Below are positions 25,472 to 34,662 of a stretch of 64,000 nt of DNA, piece by piece. Position numbers and translations under genes: made by a program. This DNA comes from JAQWQB01 sp047636995. GTDB taxonomy: Bacteria > Bacteroidota > Bacteroidia > Flavobacteriales_D > Sanyastnellaceae. Location of the stretch: contig JBLIGQ010000003.1 in NCBI GenBank assembly GCA_047636995.1, positions 56,139 to 120,138 of the forward strand, in the 5' to 3' direction. Numbering within the stretch: the first letter of the stretch is position 1; each line of letters opens with the position of its first letter. The notes below the pieces were generated by a model. That model was not told the DNA's origin, did not search any database, and saw only the letters and a list, made by a program, of their open reading frames with translations.

Positions 25472-26538
25472 TTTTCTTCAGTAGATTCAAGTACGCCGTC
25501 TACATAGTTTTCTATTCGAATGATTCTGCCTCGTTCGTCATAGTATGTAACTGGTCCTTCTAATTTGCCCTCAAGATAATCACCTTCTCTGAGAACTTGG
25601 GTATTCAATAGTTTTTCTTTGAATTGAATTCCTCCACCTGGTTGCGGTTCATCCATTGCTTCTTGGATCCATTCACCTTGATCATAAAATTCTTTGAAGG
25701 GGCCTTCTTTCAATCCGTGCTCAATTTCGTAATACGCCTCTGGAATGCCTGACTCGAAGTAATCTGTGAACTCTCCATTCTCTCTTCGCGAAGCAATTTC
25801 TGCCCCTTTAGAGTATTTGGTAGTGAGTTGGATTGTTCCGCTAGAGTTGAAGTGAATCCAAATCCCATCTTTAGTTCCTTTCACATAGCTCCCTGTGATT
25901 TTGGGACTTCCTGATGGAAGGAAGAGTGAAAAAGGTCCGTCAAAATCTCCTGCTAGACTGCTGCCTTCGCTTTTAGTTCTGCCGTTTTCAAAGTATTCAA
26001 TCCATGGGCCTTCCCTTAAGTCATTGACGAAATTGTATTCAAGTAATACCTTTCCACTGGTAAAATAGGTGATACTTTTTCCGTTGCGTAGTCCATTTGA
26101 ATAGTTCTCCTCAGTTTTTAAAAGTCCTTCATCGTTGTAGAAAGTCCATTCTCCAGATTTGAGTTTTTCAATGATTCCATCTACAATAGACACCCCCTCG
26201 CGGTACTCCCCTTTGCTCATAAGGTGGCCATTTTTGTGGTAGTTAATGACTTCCATGTGTCTGGACCCTTCTAGGTGAATCACTTTACTCATAGCCTCGC
26301 CTGTGTCATACCAGAACCAAAATTCACCCAAAGGGACATCATTTTCAAATAGGCCTTTATAATAAAGTTTACCATTTTCGTACACACGCACCCAATTTCC
26401 TTGCTTTAGCCCTTGGGTATCAACACGATTATAGTCTACGCCAGCTTGCCCGTCAGGCATGGCTTTGCCAGGCTGCGCATAAACAGAAGCGCTTATGAAT
26501 AGCGCAGAAAGTAAGAGGTAAATTTTCCAAGTTTTCAT
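25468..26538 (-). CDS. MORN-repeat (YwqK-type) secreted protein
   Basis: A 356-residue protein with a signal peptide (MKTWKIYLLLSALFISASVYAQ) and about eight repeats of the YwqK/MORN kind, of which EYNFVNDLREGPWIEYFENG and GEFTDYFESGIPEAYYEIEHG show the repeating 'G-x-W-x-x-Y-x-x-x-G' pattern. Such repeats form a long antiparallel beta structure. Database names such as 'toxin-antitoxin YwqK antitoxin' are unreliable here because the protein is exported. The ATG at 26538 is preferred to a TTG at 26547 that lies within the predicted -7 box. First gene of the three-gene overlapping operon. Confidence 0.87.
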   Translation of the reverse strand: MKTWKIYLLLSALFISASVYAQPGKAMPDGQAGVDYNRVDTQGLKQGNWVRVYENGKLYYKGLFENDVPLGEFWFWYDTGEAMSKVIHLEGSRHMEVINYHKNGHLMSKGEYREGVSIVDGIIEKLKSGEWTFYNDEGLLKTEENYSNGLRNGKSITYFTSGKVLLEYNFVNDLREGPWIEYFENGRTKSEGSSLAGDFDGPFSLFLPSGSPKITGSYVKGTKDGIWIHFNSSGTIQLTTKYSKGAEIASRRENGEFTDYFESGIPEAYYEIEHGLKEGPFKEFYDQGEWIQEAMDEPQPGGGIQFKEKLLNTQVLREGDYLEGKLEGPVTYYDERGRIIRIENYVDGVLESTEEK

Positions 26539-26544
26539 ACGTTT

Positions 26545-26552
26545 CAAAAATA
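26545..26552 (-). promoter_or_regulatory. -7 box abutting the MORN-protein start
   Basis: TATTTTTG on the minus strand fits TAnnTTTG and ends 6 nt before the ATG at 26538, so the operon mRNA may be nearly leaderless. The -33 region is poor. Confidence 0.4.
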
Positions 26553-26612
26553 CGGATTTCTAATTTGTGGGATTGATTCAAAAACGGAGGGTTCTGAACA
26601 AAAATTGTTTTG

Positions 26613-26620
26613 TAATTTTG
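26613..26620 (+). promoter_or_regulatory. Possible mdh -7 box
   Basis: TAATTTTG matches TAnnTTTG and lies 67 nt before the mdh ATG. No good -33 box is visible, so this is only a candidate. Confidence 0.35.
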
Positions 26621-26687
26621 TAAAGTTCAAAGGGATGGTCTTTTTGATACACTTGTTCTGATACTTATTTCAAAAAAACGTTCATTC

Positions 26688-27629
26688 ATGAAAGTTACTG
26701 TTGTTGGAGCTGGAAACGTTGGAGCTACTTGCGCCAATGTTCTTGCTACGCGTGAAGTTGCCAATGAAGTTGTACTTCTTGACATCAAAGAAGGATACGC
26801 TGAAGGAAAAGCACTCGATATTTGGGAAACTTCTCCGATCAATCTTTATGACACGCGCACCATTGGTTCTACCAATGATTATTCCAAAACTGCCGGATCT
26901 GAGGTAGTAGTTATAACATCTGGTCTTCCACGGAAGCCAGGAATGAGTCGTGATGACTTGATCGCAACCAATGCAGGGATCGTGAAAAGCGTAACAGAGA
27001 ATGTTGTGAAGCACTCTCCTAATGCGAAAATCATTGTGGTTTCGAACCCACTTGACGTCATGACTTACTGCGCATTTTTAAATGCAAATATAGATAGCAA
27101 GAAGGTGTTCGGTATGGCAGGTATTCTTGATACTGCTCGTTACAGATCTTTCTTAGCTGAGGAGCTTGACGTTTCTCCCAAAGACATTCAAGCAGTATTG
27201 ATGGGTGGACACGGAGACACAATGGTTCCACTTCCTCGTTACACCACTGTTGGAGGAATTCCTGTTACAGAATTGATTGATGCTGATAAGTTAAATGCAA
27301 TTGTTGCTCGCACAAAGAAAGGTGGTGGCGAAATTGTAAACCTTTTAGGTACTTCAGCTTGGTATGCACCAGGTGCTGCAGCTGCTCAAATGGTAGAGGC
27401 AATTGTTAAAGACCAAAAGCGAATTTTCCCAGTTTGTACTTGGTTGCAAGGGGAGTACGGTATTTCTGATCTCTACCTTGGAGTTCCTGTGAAATTAGGG
27501 AAGAATGGGATCGAAGAAATCATTGAACTTCAATTGAACGATGAAGAGAAGGCATTACTTGCTGAATCTGAAAAGGCCGTTCGTGAAGTTAAAGACGCAT
27601 TAGACAATATGCTGAAAGTACAAGCATAA
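26688..27629 (+). CDS. mdh: Malate dehydrogenase (NAD)
   Basis: A 313-residue enzyme of the LDH/MDH family that interconverts malate and oxaloacetate in the TCA cycle. The NAD-binding GAGNVGATCA opens the protein. The substrate arginines appear in GLPRKPGMSRDDL, the catalytic histidine in MGGHGDTMVPL, and the third substrate arginine in GILDTARYRSFLA. Length is typical of the bacterial LDH-like MDH. It stands alone, with its own terminator, divergent from the MORN operon. Confidence 0.97.
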   Translation: MKVTVVGAGNVGATCANVLATREVANEVVLLDIKEGYAEGKALDIWETSPINLYDTRTIGSTNDYSKTAGSEVVVITSGLPRKPGMSRDDLIATNAGIVKSVTENVVKHSPNAKIIVVSNPLDVMTYCAFLNANIDSKKVFGMAGILDTARYRSFLAEELDVSPKDIQAVLMGGHGDTMVPLPRYTTVGGIPVTELIDADKLNAIVARTKKGGGEIVNLLGTSAWYAPGAAAAQMVEAIVKDQKRIFPVCTWLQGEYGISDLYLGVPVKLGKNGIEEIIELQLNDEEKALLAESEKAVREVKDALDNMLKVQA

Positions 27630-27647
27630 TTGTTTTTCCATACATTG

Positions 27648-27678
27648 AAAAAGAGCTGCAAGTTGTGGCTCTTTTTTT
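27648..27678 (+). terminator. Terminator after mdh
   Basis: AAAAAGAGC pairs with GCTCTTTTT, with an inner CAA/TTG pair, and a seven-T run ends at 27678. The tail overlaps the last two bases of the convergent MGMT gene. Confidence 0.88.
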
Positions 27679-28153
27679 ATGCAAATAAATCCAATTGTGA
27701 CAGCGCTCCTTCCAATTCAAGGAGCTTTTTCTTTCGCTCCAGACCGCCAGCATATCCTGCTAAGTCTCCATTGGTTCCTATGACCCGATGGCAGGGAACT
27801 AGAAGCAGTAGTTTATTCAATGAATTTACATTAGCCACTGCCCGTGCATGGTTCGCACCACCGCATTTAAGGGCTAATTCTTTGTAAGTCATGGTTTTGC
27901 CATAGGGAATACGCATAACAACTTCAAAGACTTTTTGCTGAAAAGAGGAGCAGGAGATATGACAATCAAGGTCAAAAATAGTTGATTCACCTGCGAGGTA
28001 CTGCAAGATTTGTGCTTGACAATTTAGTTCGAAAAAATTGGCATTTCGTTCAGACACCTCTTCCTCTGTAAAGAGCAAGGATGTTAACTGACTTTGCATT
28101 GATTTAATGCGAATATTGCCAAACGAACTGGCGAAAATATAAGTGTCTATCAT
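27677..28153 (-). CDS. Methylated-DNA--protein-cysteine methyltransferase
   Basis: A 158-residue suicide repair protein that takes the methyl group from O6-methylguanine. The acceptor cysteine is C121 in the diagnostic PCHRVIG. The segment RIPYGKTMTYKELA and the downstream GDLAGYAGGLERKKKLLELEG are also typical of Ogt/MGMT. The start is 28153, one base before the end of the FG-GAP gene upstream, so the two could be co-transcribed. Confidence 0.96.
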   Translation of the reverse strand: MIDTYIFASSFGNIRIKSMQSQLTSLLFTEEEVSERNANFFELNCQAQILQYLAGESTIFDLDCHISCSSFQQKVFEVVMRIPYGKTMTYKELALKCGGANHARAVANVNSLNKLLLLVPCHRVIGTNGDLAGYAGGLERKKKLLELEGALSQLDLFA

Positions 28154-28154
28154 A

Positions 28155-30416
28155 CTAGTTCACAACCAGTTTTCGAACGTGTCTTTCATTACGGTCTATC
28201 CATTCTACCAGATAGATTCCTTGTTGCCAATTGCTGACAGGTATTATTAATGACATCTCACCATTCAAAGCTTTTGAATAGGTAATTCTGCCGCGCATGT
28301 CGAATACTTGAAGCGTACCTGTTGAAGGTCGTTTAAGCACAACACGCGTTTCTTGAGTGGCAGGATTGGGATACAAGCCGAGGTCAGGGGAAGCAGTGTT
28401 CGTTTCCCAAACGTTATCTTCAGAATCTCCAACGAAGAATACCAATCCACCGTTGGCTATGCCATAGAATAAATCATGCACATCATCACCGTTGATGTCT
28501 TCAATCCAGCAAGCAGCGCGATCTCCCTCACGAATTTCTCCTACGAAGTTAGAAACCTCATTAAAGTACCCGTCCAAATTGCCAGTGATATTGTCATACA
28601 ATTGAATGTTTCCCTTTTCGTTAGCAATGAAAAGGTACATTGTCCCATCAGTGTCGCGCACCATGTTTGGAACGCTGTAACCGTTAATGCCAAGGTAATT
28701 CTCTGCTACTACACCGCCCAAGCTATCAAGTGCGGCCCCTTGAATTTGGGTGAATTCATAATTGGTGGCAGTGCCGGTGTTGCGCAAGTAGTTAACAACA
28801 CCAAGTTTTTCGCCCAGCAACAGGTCCAATAGACCATCATTATCCACATCGAACAACTGTGGGGTAGCGAATTGTCCCACATCGATGTCTTGAATGGCCG
28901 GGGTTTCAAGAACAAAGACTGCAGGCTGACCAGCACCAGCAGTGTTTTCAAAATAGTGCACTATTCCAGTTTCTTCGCCTAGAACCAAATCTTCATCACC
29001 ATCGCCATCAAGATCACCAAAAGCAGGATAAATACTTTCCAGAGAATACGAAGGAATATCAAGCCAGTTCATATCTTGAAGCGTAAACTGAGGCTCCGTT
29101 GCCGTTCCAGTATTCAAGAAAAGAGCGAGTTGCGATGGCAGCACATCAACATCCATATAATACTCTTTGTTCGCCACCACCAAATCTTTGAGTCCATCTC
29201 CATTTTGGTCGAAAAGAACAGGGTAGCAGCCCCTTCCAAAATCAAGCATTTGGTCTTGAAGAAAATTGGGTTGGGTAAATACGAAATCAGGAAGTGTGTT
29301 GGTACCATCATTTAAATAAAGCCACACACCTTCATCGTCATCTGCTTGAATTCGCGTGTTTGGAGCAATGATTAGATCACTAATTCCGTCATTGTCAATG
29401 TCTTCATAGTAGCCTGCGGGAAAGCGCTGAAGGTCGCAAGCAATGGTGTTGGCGTTCAAAGCGGGGAATGTATCGTCAACAATAAAGGTGCTGTCTTGTC
29501 CGTCAACAGCGTCTTCCATGTACAATGCCGTGAGGTTGTTAAATGAAACATCACCAATAACCAAGTCCAGTATTCCATTGTCATCTAAGTCGATGCTCAC
29601 AATGGTTCCTCCTGCATGCACGCCATCTCTAGCAGCACGGGTGTCAGACTCTGTTGCGCGTGGGTCAGCAACATTAAAAGAGCAGTACATCCCATCTGCG
29701 AATTCCTGTCCGTAGTAAACCAGATTGTCTTCGCTACTTTCAGCTACCATTCCATAGCATCTGTTGGTGCATTCGAATTCGAGTAACGAGCAGTCGCCAT
29801 TGTCTGCACTTTTATTTTCGAAGAAGTAGATGGTTGTGGCAGACTCTGTAAAAGTGACAATGTCAACATCGCCATCGCCATCGTAGTCTTTTATAGACGG
29901 AATATCAATAGATAGGCAAATGAGGGGCAACATTGTTGGGCCGCCGCCAAAATTAAATTCACCTTGCAATTGAGAGGAGAACAATTCAAATTGGATTCCA
30001 TCAACTTCATTCGAAGTATTTCGGTACACTTGAATAGAGGACTGAAAACTGGTAAAAATGTCTTCTTTTCCATCACAGTCGAAATCACGCATGAGCGCCC
30101 AGTCTTTCAGCACGGGGAATGAATTGGCTAGTTCTGGCGCATAGGTGTAATCAATCACGCCTGGTGTTGGGTCATTGTTCAAGAAAATCAACTTTCGATT
30201 CCCATCACGGTCGAAGACAAAGAGGTCTTTATCCCCATCAAAGTCGGCATCAAAACGAGAAAATTGCGGAGCAGTCATTCCACCCACGAACGCATTCTGT
30301 AAAGAGATGCCATCTACAATAATTTCCAGTTCTGAATCTCTAATAAATTCAAACTGTGCAAAGCCAACAAGGCCAACCATTTGGAGAATAAGTAAAAGTG
30401 TAATTTGCTTTTTCAT
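28155..30416 (-). CDS. Secreted FG-GAP/VCBS repeat protein with T9SS sorting domain
   Basis: A 753-residue surface or secreted protein. A signal peptide (MKKQITLLLILQMVGLVGFAQ) is followed by at least nine calcium-binding DxDxDG-type motifs, for instance DADFDGDKDLFVF, DYDGDGDVDIVTF and DVDNDGLLDLLLG, forming a predicted beta-propeller like integrin alpha chains. The C-terminal segment from LYPNPATQETRVVL is a type A T9SS sorting signal. The ligand is unknown; adhesion or substrate binding is likely by analogy. The start is set at ATG 30416 rather than TTG 30422. Confidence 0.92.
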   Translation of the reverse strand: MKKQITLLLILQMVGLVGFAQFEFIRDSELEIIVDGISLQNAFVGGMTAPQFSRFDADFDGDKDLFVFDRDGNRKLIFLNNDPTPGVIDYTYAPELANSFPVLKDWALMRDFDCDGKEDIFTSFQSSIQVYRNTSNEVDGIQFELFSSQLQGEFNFGGGPTMLPLICLSIDIPSIKDYDGDGDVDIVTFTESATTIYFFENKSADNGDCSLLEFECTNRCYGMVAESSEDNLVYYGQEFADGMYCSFNVADPRATESDTRAARDGVHAGGTIVSIDLDDNGILDLVIGDVSFNNLTALYMEDAVDGQDSTFIVDDTFPALNANTIACDLQRFPAGYYEDIDNDGISDLIIAPNTRIQADDDEGVWLYLNDGTNTLPDFVFTQPNFLQDQMLDFGRGCYPVLFDQNGDGLKDLVVANKEYYMDVDVLPSQLALFLNTGTATEPQFTLQDMNWLDIPSYSLESIYPAFGDLDGDGDEDLVLGEETGIVHYFENTAGAGQPAVFVLETPAIQDIDVGQFATPQLFDVDNDGLLDLLLGEKLGVVNYLRNTGTATNYEFTQIQGAALDSLGGVVAENYLGINGYSVPNMVRDTDGTMYLFIANEKGNIQLYDNITGNLDGYFNEVSNFVGEIREGDRAACWIEDINGDDVHDLFYGIANGGLVFFVGDSEDNVWETNTASPDLGLYPNPATQETRVVLKRPSTGTLQVFDMRGRITYSKALNGEMSLIIPVSNWQQGIYLVEWIDRNERHVRKLVVN

Positions 30417-30494
30417 GTGCAAGACTTCAACAAAATCGTTTCTTAGCGTTTCACAAAAGACAACGCCTCATTAATTCATTCGAAAGGTACTGAA

Positions 30495-31025
30495 ATGGAT
30501 ACAGTTTTAGACTTCATTTACCCTCTACTTCCTGCAGTTTTAGTATTTCTAACTGCCTATTTGTTTTTTAAGAACATGCGTAAAGATCAGCGCGACTTTC
30601 AAACGGCTACTTTGAAAACGGAGCTAATGAAGCAAAGTTTGCCGTTGCAGTTGAAAGCGTATGAGCGACTAACAATTATGCTGGAGCGCATTACCCCAAG
30701 CAATTTGGTTCTGCGTGTAAACAAAGGAAACATGAATGGAGGTCAGCTGCAACTTGAGCTGCTGAAAGCCATTCGTGAAGAATTTGAGCACAACACGAGT
30801 ATGCAAATTTATGTAAGCGATATGGCCTGGGAAATGACCAAGGTAGCCAAAGAAGAAACCCTGCAACTCATTAAAATTGCCGCAAGCAAGGTAGGTGCTG
30901 AGGGCAGTTCAATGCAACTGTCTAAGGAGGTTTTCGACCTAGAAAACAAAACCGGTAACAGTGCTATTCAGCAAGCCGCTCGCGTAGTGCGAAATGAGGC
31001 AAGAGGAAAAATGATACAGACTTAA
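30495..31025 (+). CDS. Conserved membrane-anchored Bacteroidota protein, 176 aa
   Basis: An N-terminal membrane helix (FIYPLLPAVLVFLTAYLFF) is followed by a charged helical domain with ERLTIMLERITPSNLVLRVN and a central block EEFEHNTSMQIYVSDMAWEM that looks strongly constrained. It is a family I recall from many Bacteroidota, without a known role. The soluble part probably faces the cytoplasm because basic residues follow the helix. It converges on the fasciclin gene with a 1-nt gap. Confidence 0.82.
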   Translation: MDTVLDFIYPLLPAVLVFLTAYLFFKNMRKDQRDFQTATLKTELMKQSLPLQLKAYERLTIMLERITPSNLVLRVNKGNMNGGQLQLELLKAIREEFEHNTSMQIYVSDMAWEMTKVAKEETLQLIKIAASKVGAEGSSMQLSKEVFDLENKTGNSAIQQAARVVRNEARGKMIQT

Positions 31026-31026
31026 T

Positions 31027-31680
31027 CTACTTCATTTCTTCAGGTACGAAATACAATTCGTTCATTCCAATGACATTTCCTTTTAGTGTGAAAGACTCAC
31101 TTGTAGATATGCTGGCTCCGCCAATAGTGATCCCATTTCGATCATTTACCTTTTGCAAATCGCCGGCATAGGTTGGAACAGAACTCGCAATTTTAATTGC
31201 CTTGTAGGAAAAGCGCTCAATTAAGATGTAGCTGCTAATAAATATGTTCAGCGCTTCCTCATTTCCGGGCTTCATTAGGTTTAGATAGTTAGGATAGTCA
31301 TCAAAAGCCTTGTTTTTCGGAGCCAAGACAGTGACTAAATTTCCATGCATGTATTTCCCAATCGAAGACTTCTTGGTAAGTTCACCAAAAATGCTGTAGT
31401 CCTCTGAGGTAGTAATGAACTTATAGGTGCTGGTGGTATTGTTGACTTCAGCGGTGATTAGATCTCGTTTTTTTTCAAAGTCTTTTTTGGCTTTGATGGC
31501 CTCTGGAGTAGATTGATTCGGCTTGACATTCAACGGATTTTCAGTAGAGTCCTTTTGTATAGAAGGAGTAGCTTCATCAGACCTAGGGGTAGTTTCTGTG
31601 CTGCTTGTAGTGTTTTCAGTACATGCTGTAAAAAGCAATGTGCCAATTGCCATGATAAATGTCAGTTTTTTCAGTTTCAT
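31027..31680 (-). CDS. Fasciclin (FAS1) domain lipoprotein
   Basis: A 217-residue predicted lipoprotein. The ATG at 31680 gives a clean signal MKLKKLTFIMAIGTLLFTACTENT with lipobox FTAC. A longer reading to 31764 has no signal and is rejected. A low-complexity Thr/Ser/Pro linker precedes a FAS1-like domain with YSIFGELTKKSSIG, VTVLAPKNKAFDDYP and NIFISSYILIERF, the usual H1/H2 pattern in weak form. FAS1 domains mediate adhesion; the partner is unknown. Divergent from the DUF423 gene. Confidence 0.82.
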   Translation of the reverse strand: MKLKKLTFIMAIGTLLFTACTENTTSSTETTPRSDEATPSIQKDSTENPLNVKPNQSTPEAIKAKKDFEKKRDLITAEVNNTTSTYKFITTSEDYSIFGELTKKSSIGKYMHGNLVTVLAPKNKAFDDYPNYLNLMKPGNEEALNIFISSYILIERFSYKAIKIASSVPTYAGDLQKVNDRNGITIGGASISTSESFTLKGNVIGMNELYFVPEEMK

Positions 31681-31717
31681 TGTGATAATTTTGCTCGAAT
31701 ATACAAAAGGTCTACAG

Positions 31718-32119
31718 TTGAATCGAAAAACGAAAGTACTCATCACCGTTGCTGGGGTGTTCATTCTTACAGCAGTTGTCTTAGGAGCTATGGCCGCACA
31801 TTGGTTAAAAGCAGTTTTAAGCTCTACTGAGATTGATTCATTTAATACGGCGGTTCGGTATCAAATGTGGATGGGTATTGGCGCTGCAAACATTGTAATC
31901 ATTGAAAAAGTATTTCTCAATAGTGTTTCTAAAGCGGCATGGTGGGTGCTTGCAGGAGCGTTCCTATTTAGTGGTTCAATTTACACACTCACCCTGCTCA
32001 ATGAAGGGAGTTTTCTGCGCCAAATTGCCGGGCCAATTACACCAATTGGTGGATTGATTATGATTTCTGGGTGGCTAATTTTCGTGATTCGAATCCTTCG
32101 TCAACAAAGTGTAAAGTAG
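31718..32119 (+). CDS. DUF423-family membrane protein
   Basis: A small membrane protein of about 133 residues beginning with TTG at 31718 (LNRKTKVLITVAG). It has the DUF423 pattern: a first membrane helix ending LGAMAAHWLKAVL, then FNTAVRYQMWMGIGAANI, and two further helices ending GPITPIGGLIMISGWLIFVIRI. Function unknown. Upstream in-frame codons overlap the divergent lipoprotein gene and are unlikely to be translated; no ATG exists near the expected N terminus. Confidence 0.8.
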   Translation: MNRKTKVLITVAGVFILTAVVLGAMAAHWLKAVLSSTEIDSFNTAVRYQMWMGIGAANIVIIEKVFLNSVSKAAWWVLAGAFLFSGSIYTLTLLNEGSFLRQIAGPITPIGGLIMISGWLIFVIRILRQQSVK

Positions 32120-32262
32120 ACACTTTGTTCTTCACTGTAGACGTAGCCGAATAGTTTCTAAAAATGTGGGAAAATTATTGCTGAGAATAGGCCCATATTC
32201 TTACAATCGTACCCAACAAAAGGGCTAATTTTGCTGATCTAAGTAGTAACAAAGGCAGATTT

Positions 32263-33876
32263 ATGAATCATTTCGGAAGAAAAGCCGAAGGCGCTTCATT
32301 AGAAGGCATCGGACTAGGAGGAGTTGCAAACGCGTATTGGAATTTAACACCGGCAGAGCTGGTTGAGGAAACCATTATGCAGGGGCAAGGTATGTTAACT
32401 GACACTGGCGCTCTAGCAGTGGATACAGGTGAGTTCACGGGGAGATCACCGCAAGATAGGTTTGTTGTTTTTGATGAAAAGACAGCTGACTCTGTGTGGT
32501 GGGGGAACGTGAACATTAAGTTCACTCCTGAAAATTTTGACAAGCTGTTCAATCGCATGTCAGCCTACCTCACAAATAGAGACATTTATGTACGTGATGC
32601 ATATGCATGTGCAGACCCGAAGTACAAGTTGAACATTCGCGTTGTGACTGAGTTTCCTTGGTCCAACATGTTTGCTTACAACATGTTCCTTCGTCCCACA
32701 GAGGCGGAAGTAGAAAATTTCACTCCAGACTGGCACATTGTATGCGCTCCAGATTTCATGGCTGTGCCAGACATTGATGGAACGCGTCAACACAACTTTG
32801 CGATCCTCAATTTCACCAAGAAGATGATCATCATTGGAGGAACGGGTTACACGGGTGAAATTAAAAAAGGAATTTTCTCTGTCTTGAACTTTATACTCCC
32901 CCATGAAAAGGGAGTTCTTTCAATGCATTGTTCTGCCAATGTGGGTGAAAAAGGAGATACTGCGGTATTTTTTGGTTTATCAGGAACAGGCAAAACAACC
33001 TTATCGTCAGATCCGAACAGAAGATTGATTGGAGATGACGAACACGGATGGTCTGAAGAAGGCATTTTCAACTTTGAAGGAGGTTGCTATGCTAAGACCA
33101 TTGATTTGTCTCGGGAAAAAGAGCCGCAAATTTGGGACGCCATTAAGTTTGGTGCCATTCTAGAGAACATCGGCTTCAAAGATGATGGCAGCACACCTGA
33201 TTATGCTAACAAATCTAAAACGCAAAATACGCGTGTTTCATACCCGATTCATCACATTGATAACATCATGCAGCCTTCAATTGGAGGCACACCGAAGCAC
33301 ATTTTCTTTTTAACATGTGATGCTTTCGGAGTTTTGCCTCCAATCTCAAAATTGACGAAAGGACAGGCGATGTACCACTTTATTTCTGGATATACAGCGA
33401 AAGTTGCCGGAACTGAAGCAGGAATTACAGAACCACAAACGGTTTTTTCTGCTTGTTTTGGATCTCCATTCTTACCCTTGCACCCTACGAAATATGCAGA
33501 GATGTTAGGTGCAAAGATGGATCAGAACGAAGTGAATGTTTGGCTTGTGAATACAGGCTGGAGTGGCGGCGAATATGGCGAAGGGAAGCGCATGAAATTG
33601 AGCTATACCCGATCTATGATTACCGCTGCATTGGAGGGGAAACTTGACAATGTGGAGTTCAAAGAGCACAATGTTTTCGGACTGCAAATGCCAATGACTT
33701 GCCCTGATGTACCAGCTGAAATTCTTGCCCCTCGCAATACCTGGAGTGACAAGTCTGCTTATGATCACAAAGCCAATGAGCTAGCGAAGAAATTCGTTAT
33801 GAACTTTGAAAAGTACAGTGACTTTGCAAATGAAGAAATTCTTTCTGCCGCACCAAAGGTGGAAGCTAAAGTCTAA
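32263..33876 (+). CDS. pckA: Phosphoenolpyruvate carboxykinase (ATP)
   Basis: A 537-residue enzyme converting oxaloacetate and ATP to PEP in gluconeogenesis. The kinase-1a loop GLSGTGKTT is at residues 238-246, and the metal-binding region is IGDDEHGW. GEFTGRSPQDRFVV near the N terminus provides the oxaloacetate arginine. Length is normal for the ATP-dependent class. It stands alone with a candidate -7 box TAATTTTG at 32226-32233 and a terminator behind it; with mdh it suggests growth on amino acids or organic acids. Confidence 0.98.
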   Translation: MNHFGRKAEGASLEGIGLGGVANAYWNLTPAELVEETIMQGQGMLTDTGALAVDTGEFTGRSPQDRFVVFDEKTADSVWWGNVNIKFTPENFDKLFNRMSAYLTNRDIYVRDAYACADPKYKLNIRVVTEFPWSNMFAYNMFLRPTEAEVENFTPDWHIVCAPDFMAVPDIDGTRQHNFAILNFTKKMIIIGGTGYTGEIKKGIFSVLNFILPHEKGVLSMHCSANVGEKGDTAVFFGLSGTGKTTLSSDPNRRLIGDDEHGWSEEGIFNFEGGCYAKTIDLSREKEPQIWDAIKFGAILENIGFKDDGSTPDYANKSKTQNTRVSYPIHHIDNIMQPSIGGTPKHIFFLTCDAFGVLPPISKLTKGQAMYHFISGYTAKVAGTEAGITEPQTVFSACFGSPFLPLHPTKYAEMLGAKMDQNEVNVWLVNTGWSGGEYGEGKRMKLSYTRSMITAALEGKLDNVEFKEHNVFGLQMPMTCPDVPAEILAPRNTWSDKSAYDHKANELAKKFVMNFEKYSDFANEEILSAAPKVEAKV

Positions 33877-33899
33877 TTCATAAATTTACAGTCTAATTT

Positions 33900-33930
33900 A
33901 AGAGCCGGTTTCGTTAAATCGGCTCTTTTT
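33900..33930 (+). terminator. Terminator after pckA
   Basis: AAGAGCCG at 33900-33907 pairs with CGGCTCTT at 33920-33927, followed by T to 33930. Confidence 0.88.
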
Positions 33931-33942
33931 GTTTCTATAACT

Positions 33943-34650
33943 ATGCAACTGTTTTATTCAACTGAGATCCACCAAACCGAAGCCCTGCTTTCACCTGAGG
34001 AATCTGCACATGCCATAAAAGTACTGCGCATGAAAATCAATGATGATTTGGTTTTTACTGATGGTATGGGAGGCTTGATCGAGGCGAGCATCATGAGTGC
34101 TGCTGCTTCAGGATGTATACTCCAACTGCACAAGGTGGAGCGTTTTGAAAAAGATACTGCTGATTTAACAGTGGCTATTGCTCCAACAAAAAATAAAGAC
34201 CGTTTTGAATGGTTTATTGAGAAAGCTGTGGAATTTGGATGTACTGAAATCCAGCCAATCTGGTGCGAACACAGCGAGCGTAAGCATGCTCGTGAAGACC
34301 GGTGGGAGAAAATCTCAATCTCTGCCATGAAACAAAGCTTACATCTCTTTAAACCAGATATTCATCAACCAACTGGTTTTGCTGAGATGTTAAAGATGTA
34401 TCCAAATCGCAAAGGGTTTATAGCATACATAGGTAATATGCCATCGCATGATTTCTATGATGTGTATGATCCAAAAGAACCTTCAATTGTGGCCATTGGC
34501 CCTGAAGGAGATTTTTCAGAGGAGGAAGTGAGAATGGCAATGCGCGCCGGTTGGACTGTCGTGAGCCTTGGAAGCTATAGATTGCGCACCGAGTCGGCAG
34601 GAATTGCCGTGGTGATGCATGCAAATACAAAATTGGCTACCTTGAAGTAA
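33943..34650 (+). CDS. rsmE: 16S rRNA (uracil1498-N3)-methyltransferase RsmE
   Basis: A 235-residue SPOUT-class methyltransferase that modifies U1498 of 16S rRNA. The N-terminal PUA-like domain has ESAHAIKVLRMKINDDLVFTDG. The SAM-binding knot is built from IGPEGDFSEEE, VSLGSYRLRTESAGIAVV and the preceding catalytic helix. Family length. It starts an operon: the next gene begins 12 nt downstream. Confidence 0.96.
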   Translation: MQLFYSTEIHQTEALLSPEESAHAIKVLRMKINDDLVFTDGMGGLIEASIMSAAASGCILQLHKVERFEKDTADLTVAIAPTKNKDRFEWFIEKAVEFGCTEIQPIWCEHSERKHAREDRWEKISISAMKQSLHLFKPDIHQPTGFAEMLKMYPNRKGFIAYIGNMPSHDFYDVYDPKEPSIVAIGPEGDFSEEEVRMAMRAGWTVVSLGSYRLRTESAGIAVVMHANTKLATLK

Positions 34651-34662
34651 TCTGTTCTACTC

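Noticed and set aside
25468..26538. Toxin-antitoxin system based on the YwqK/MORN protein
   Set aside because: The protein has a signal peptide and no toxin gene is adjacent; the neighbours are a lipoprotein and a protease.
31681..31764. Extended N terminus of the fasciclin protein
   Set aside because: The extension has no signal peptide, while the ATG at 31680 gives a clear lipoprotein signal.
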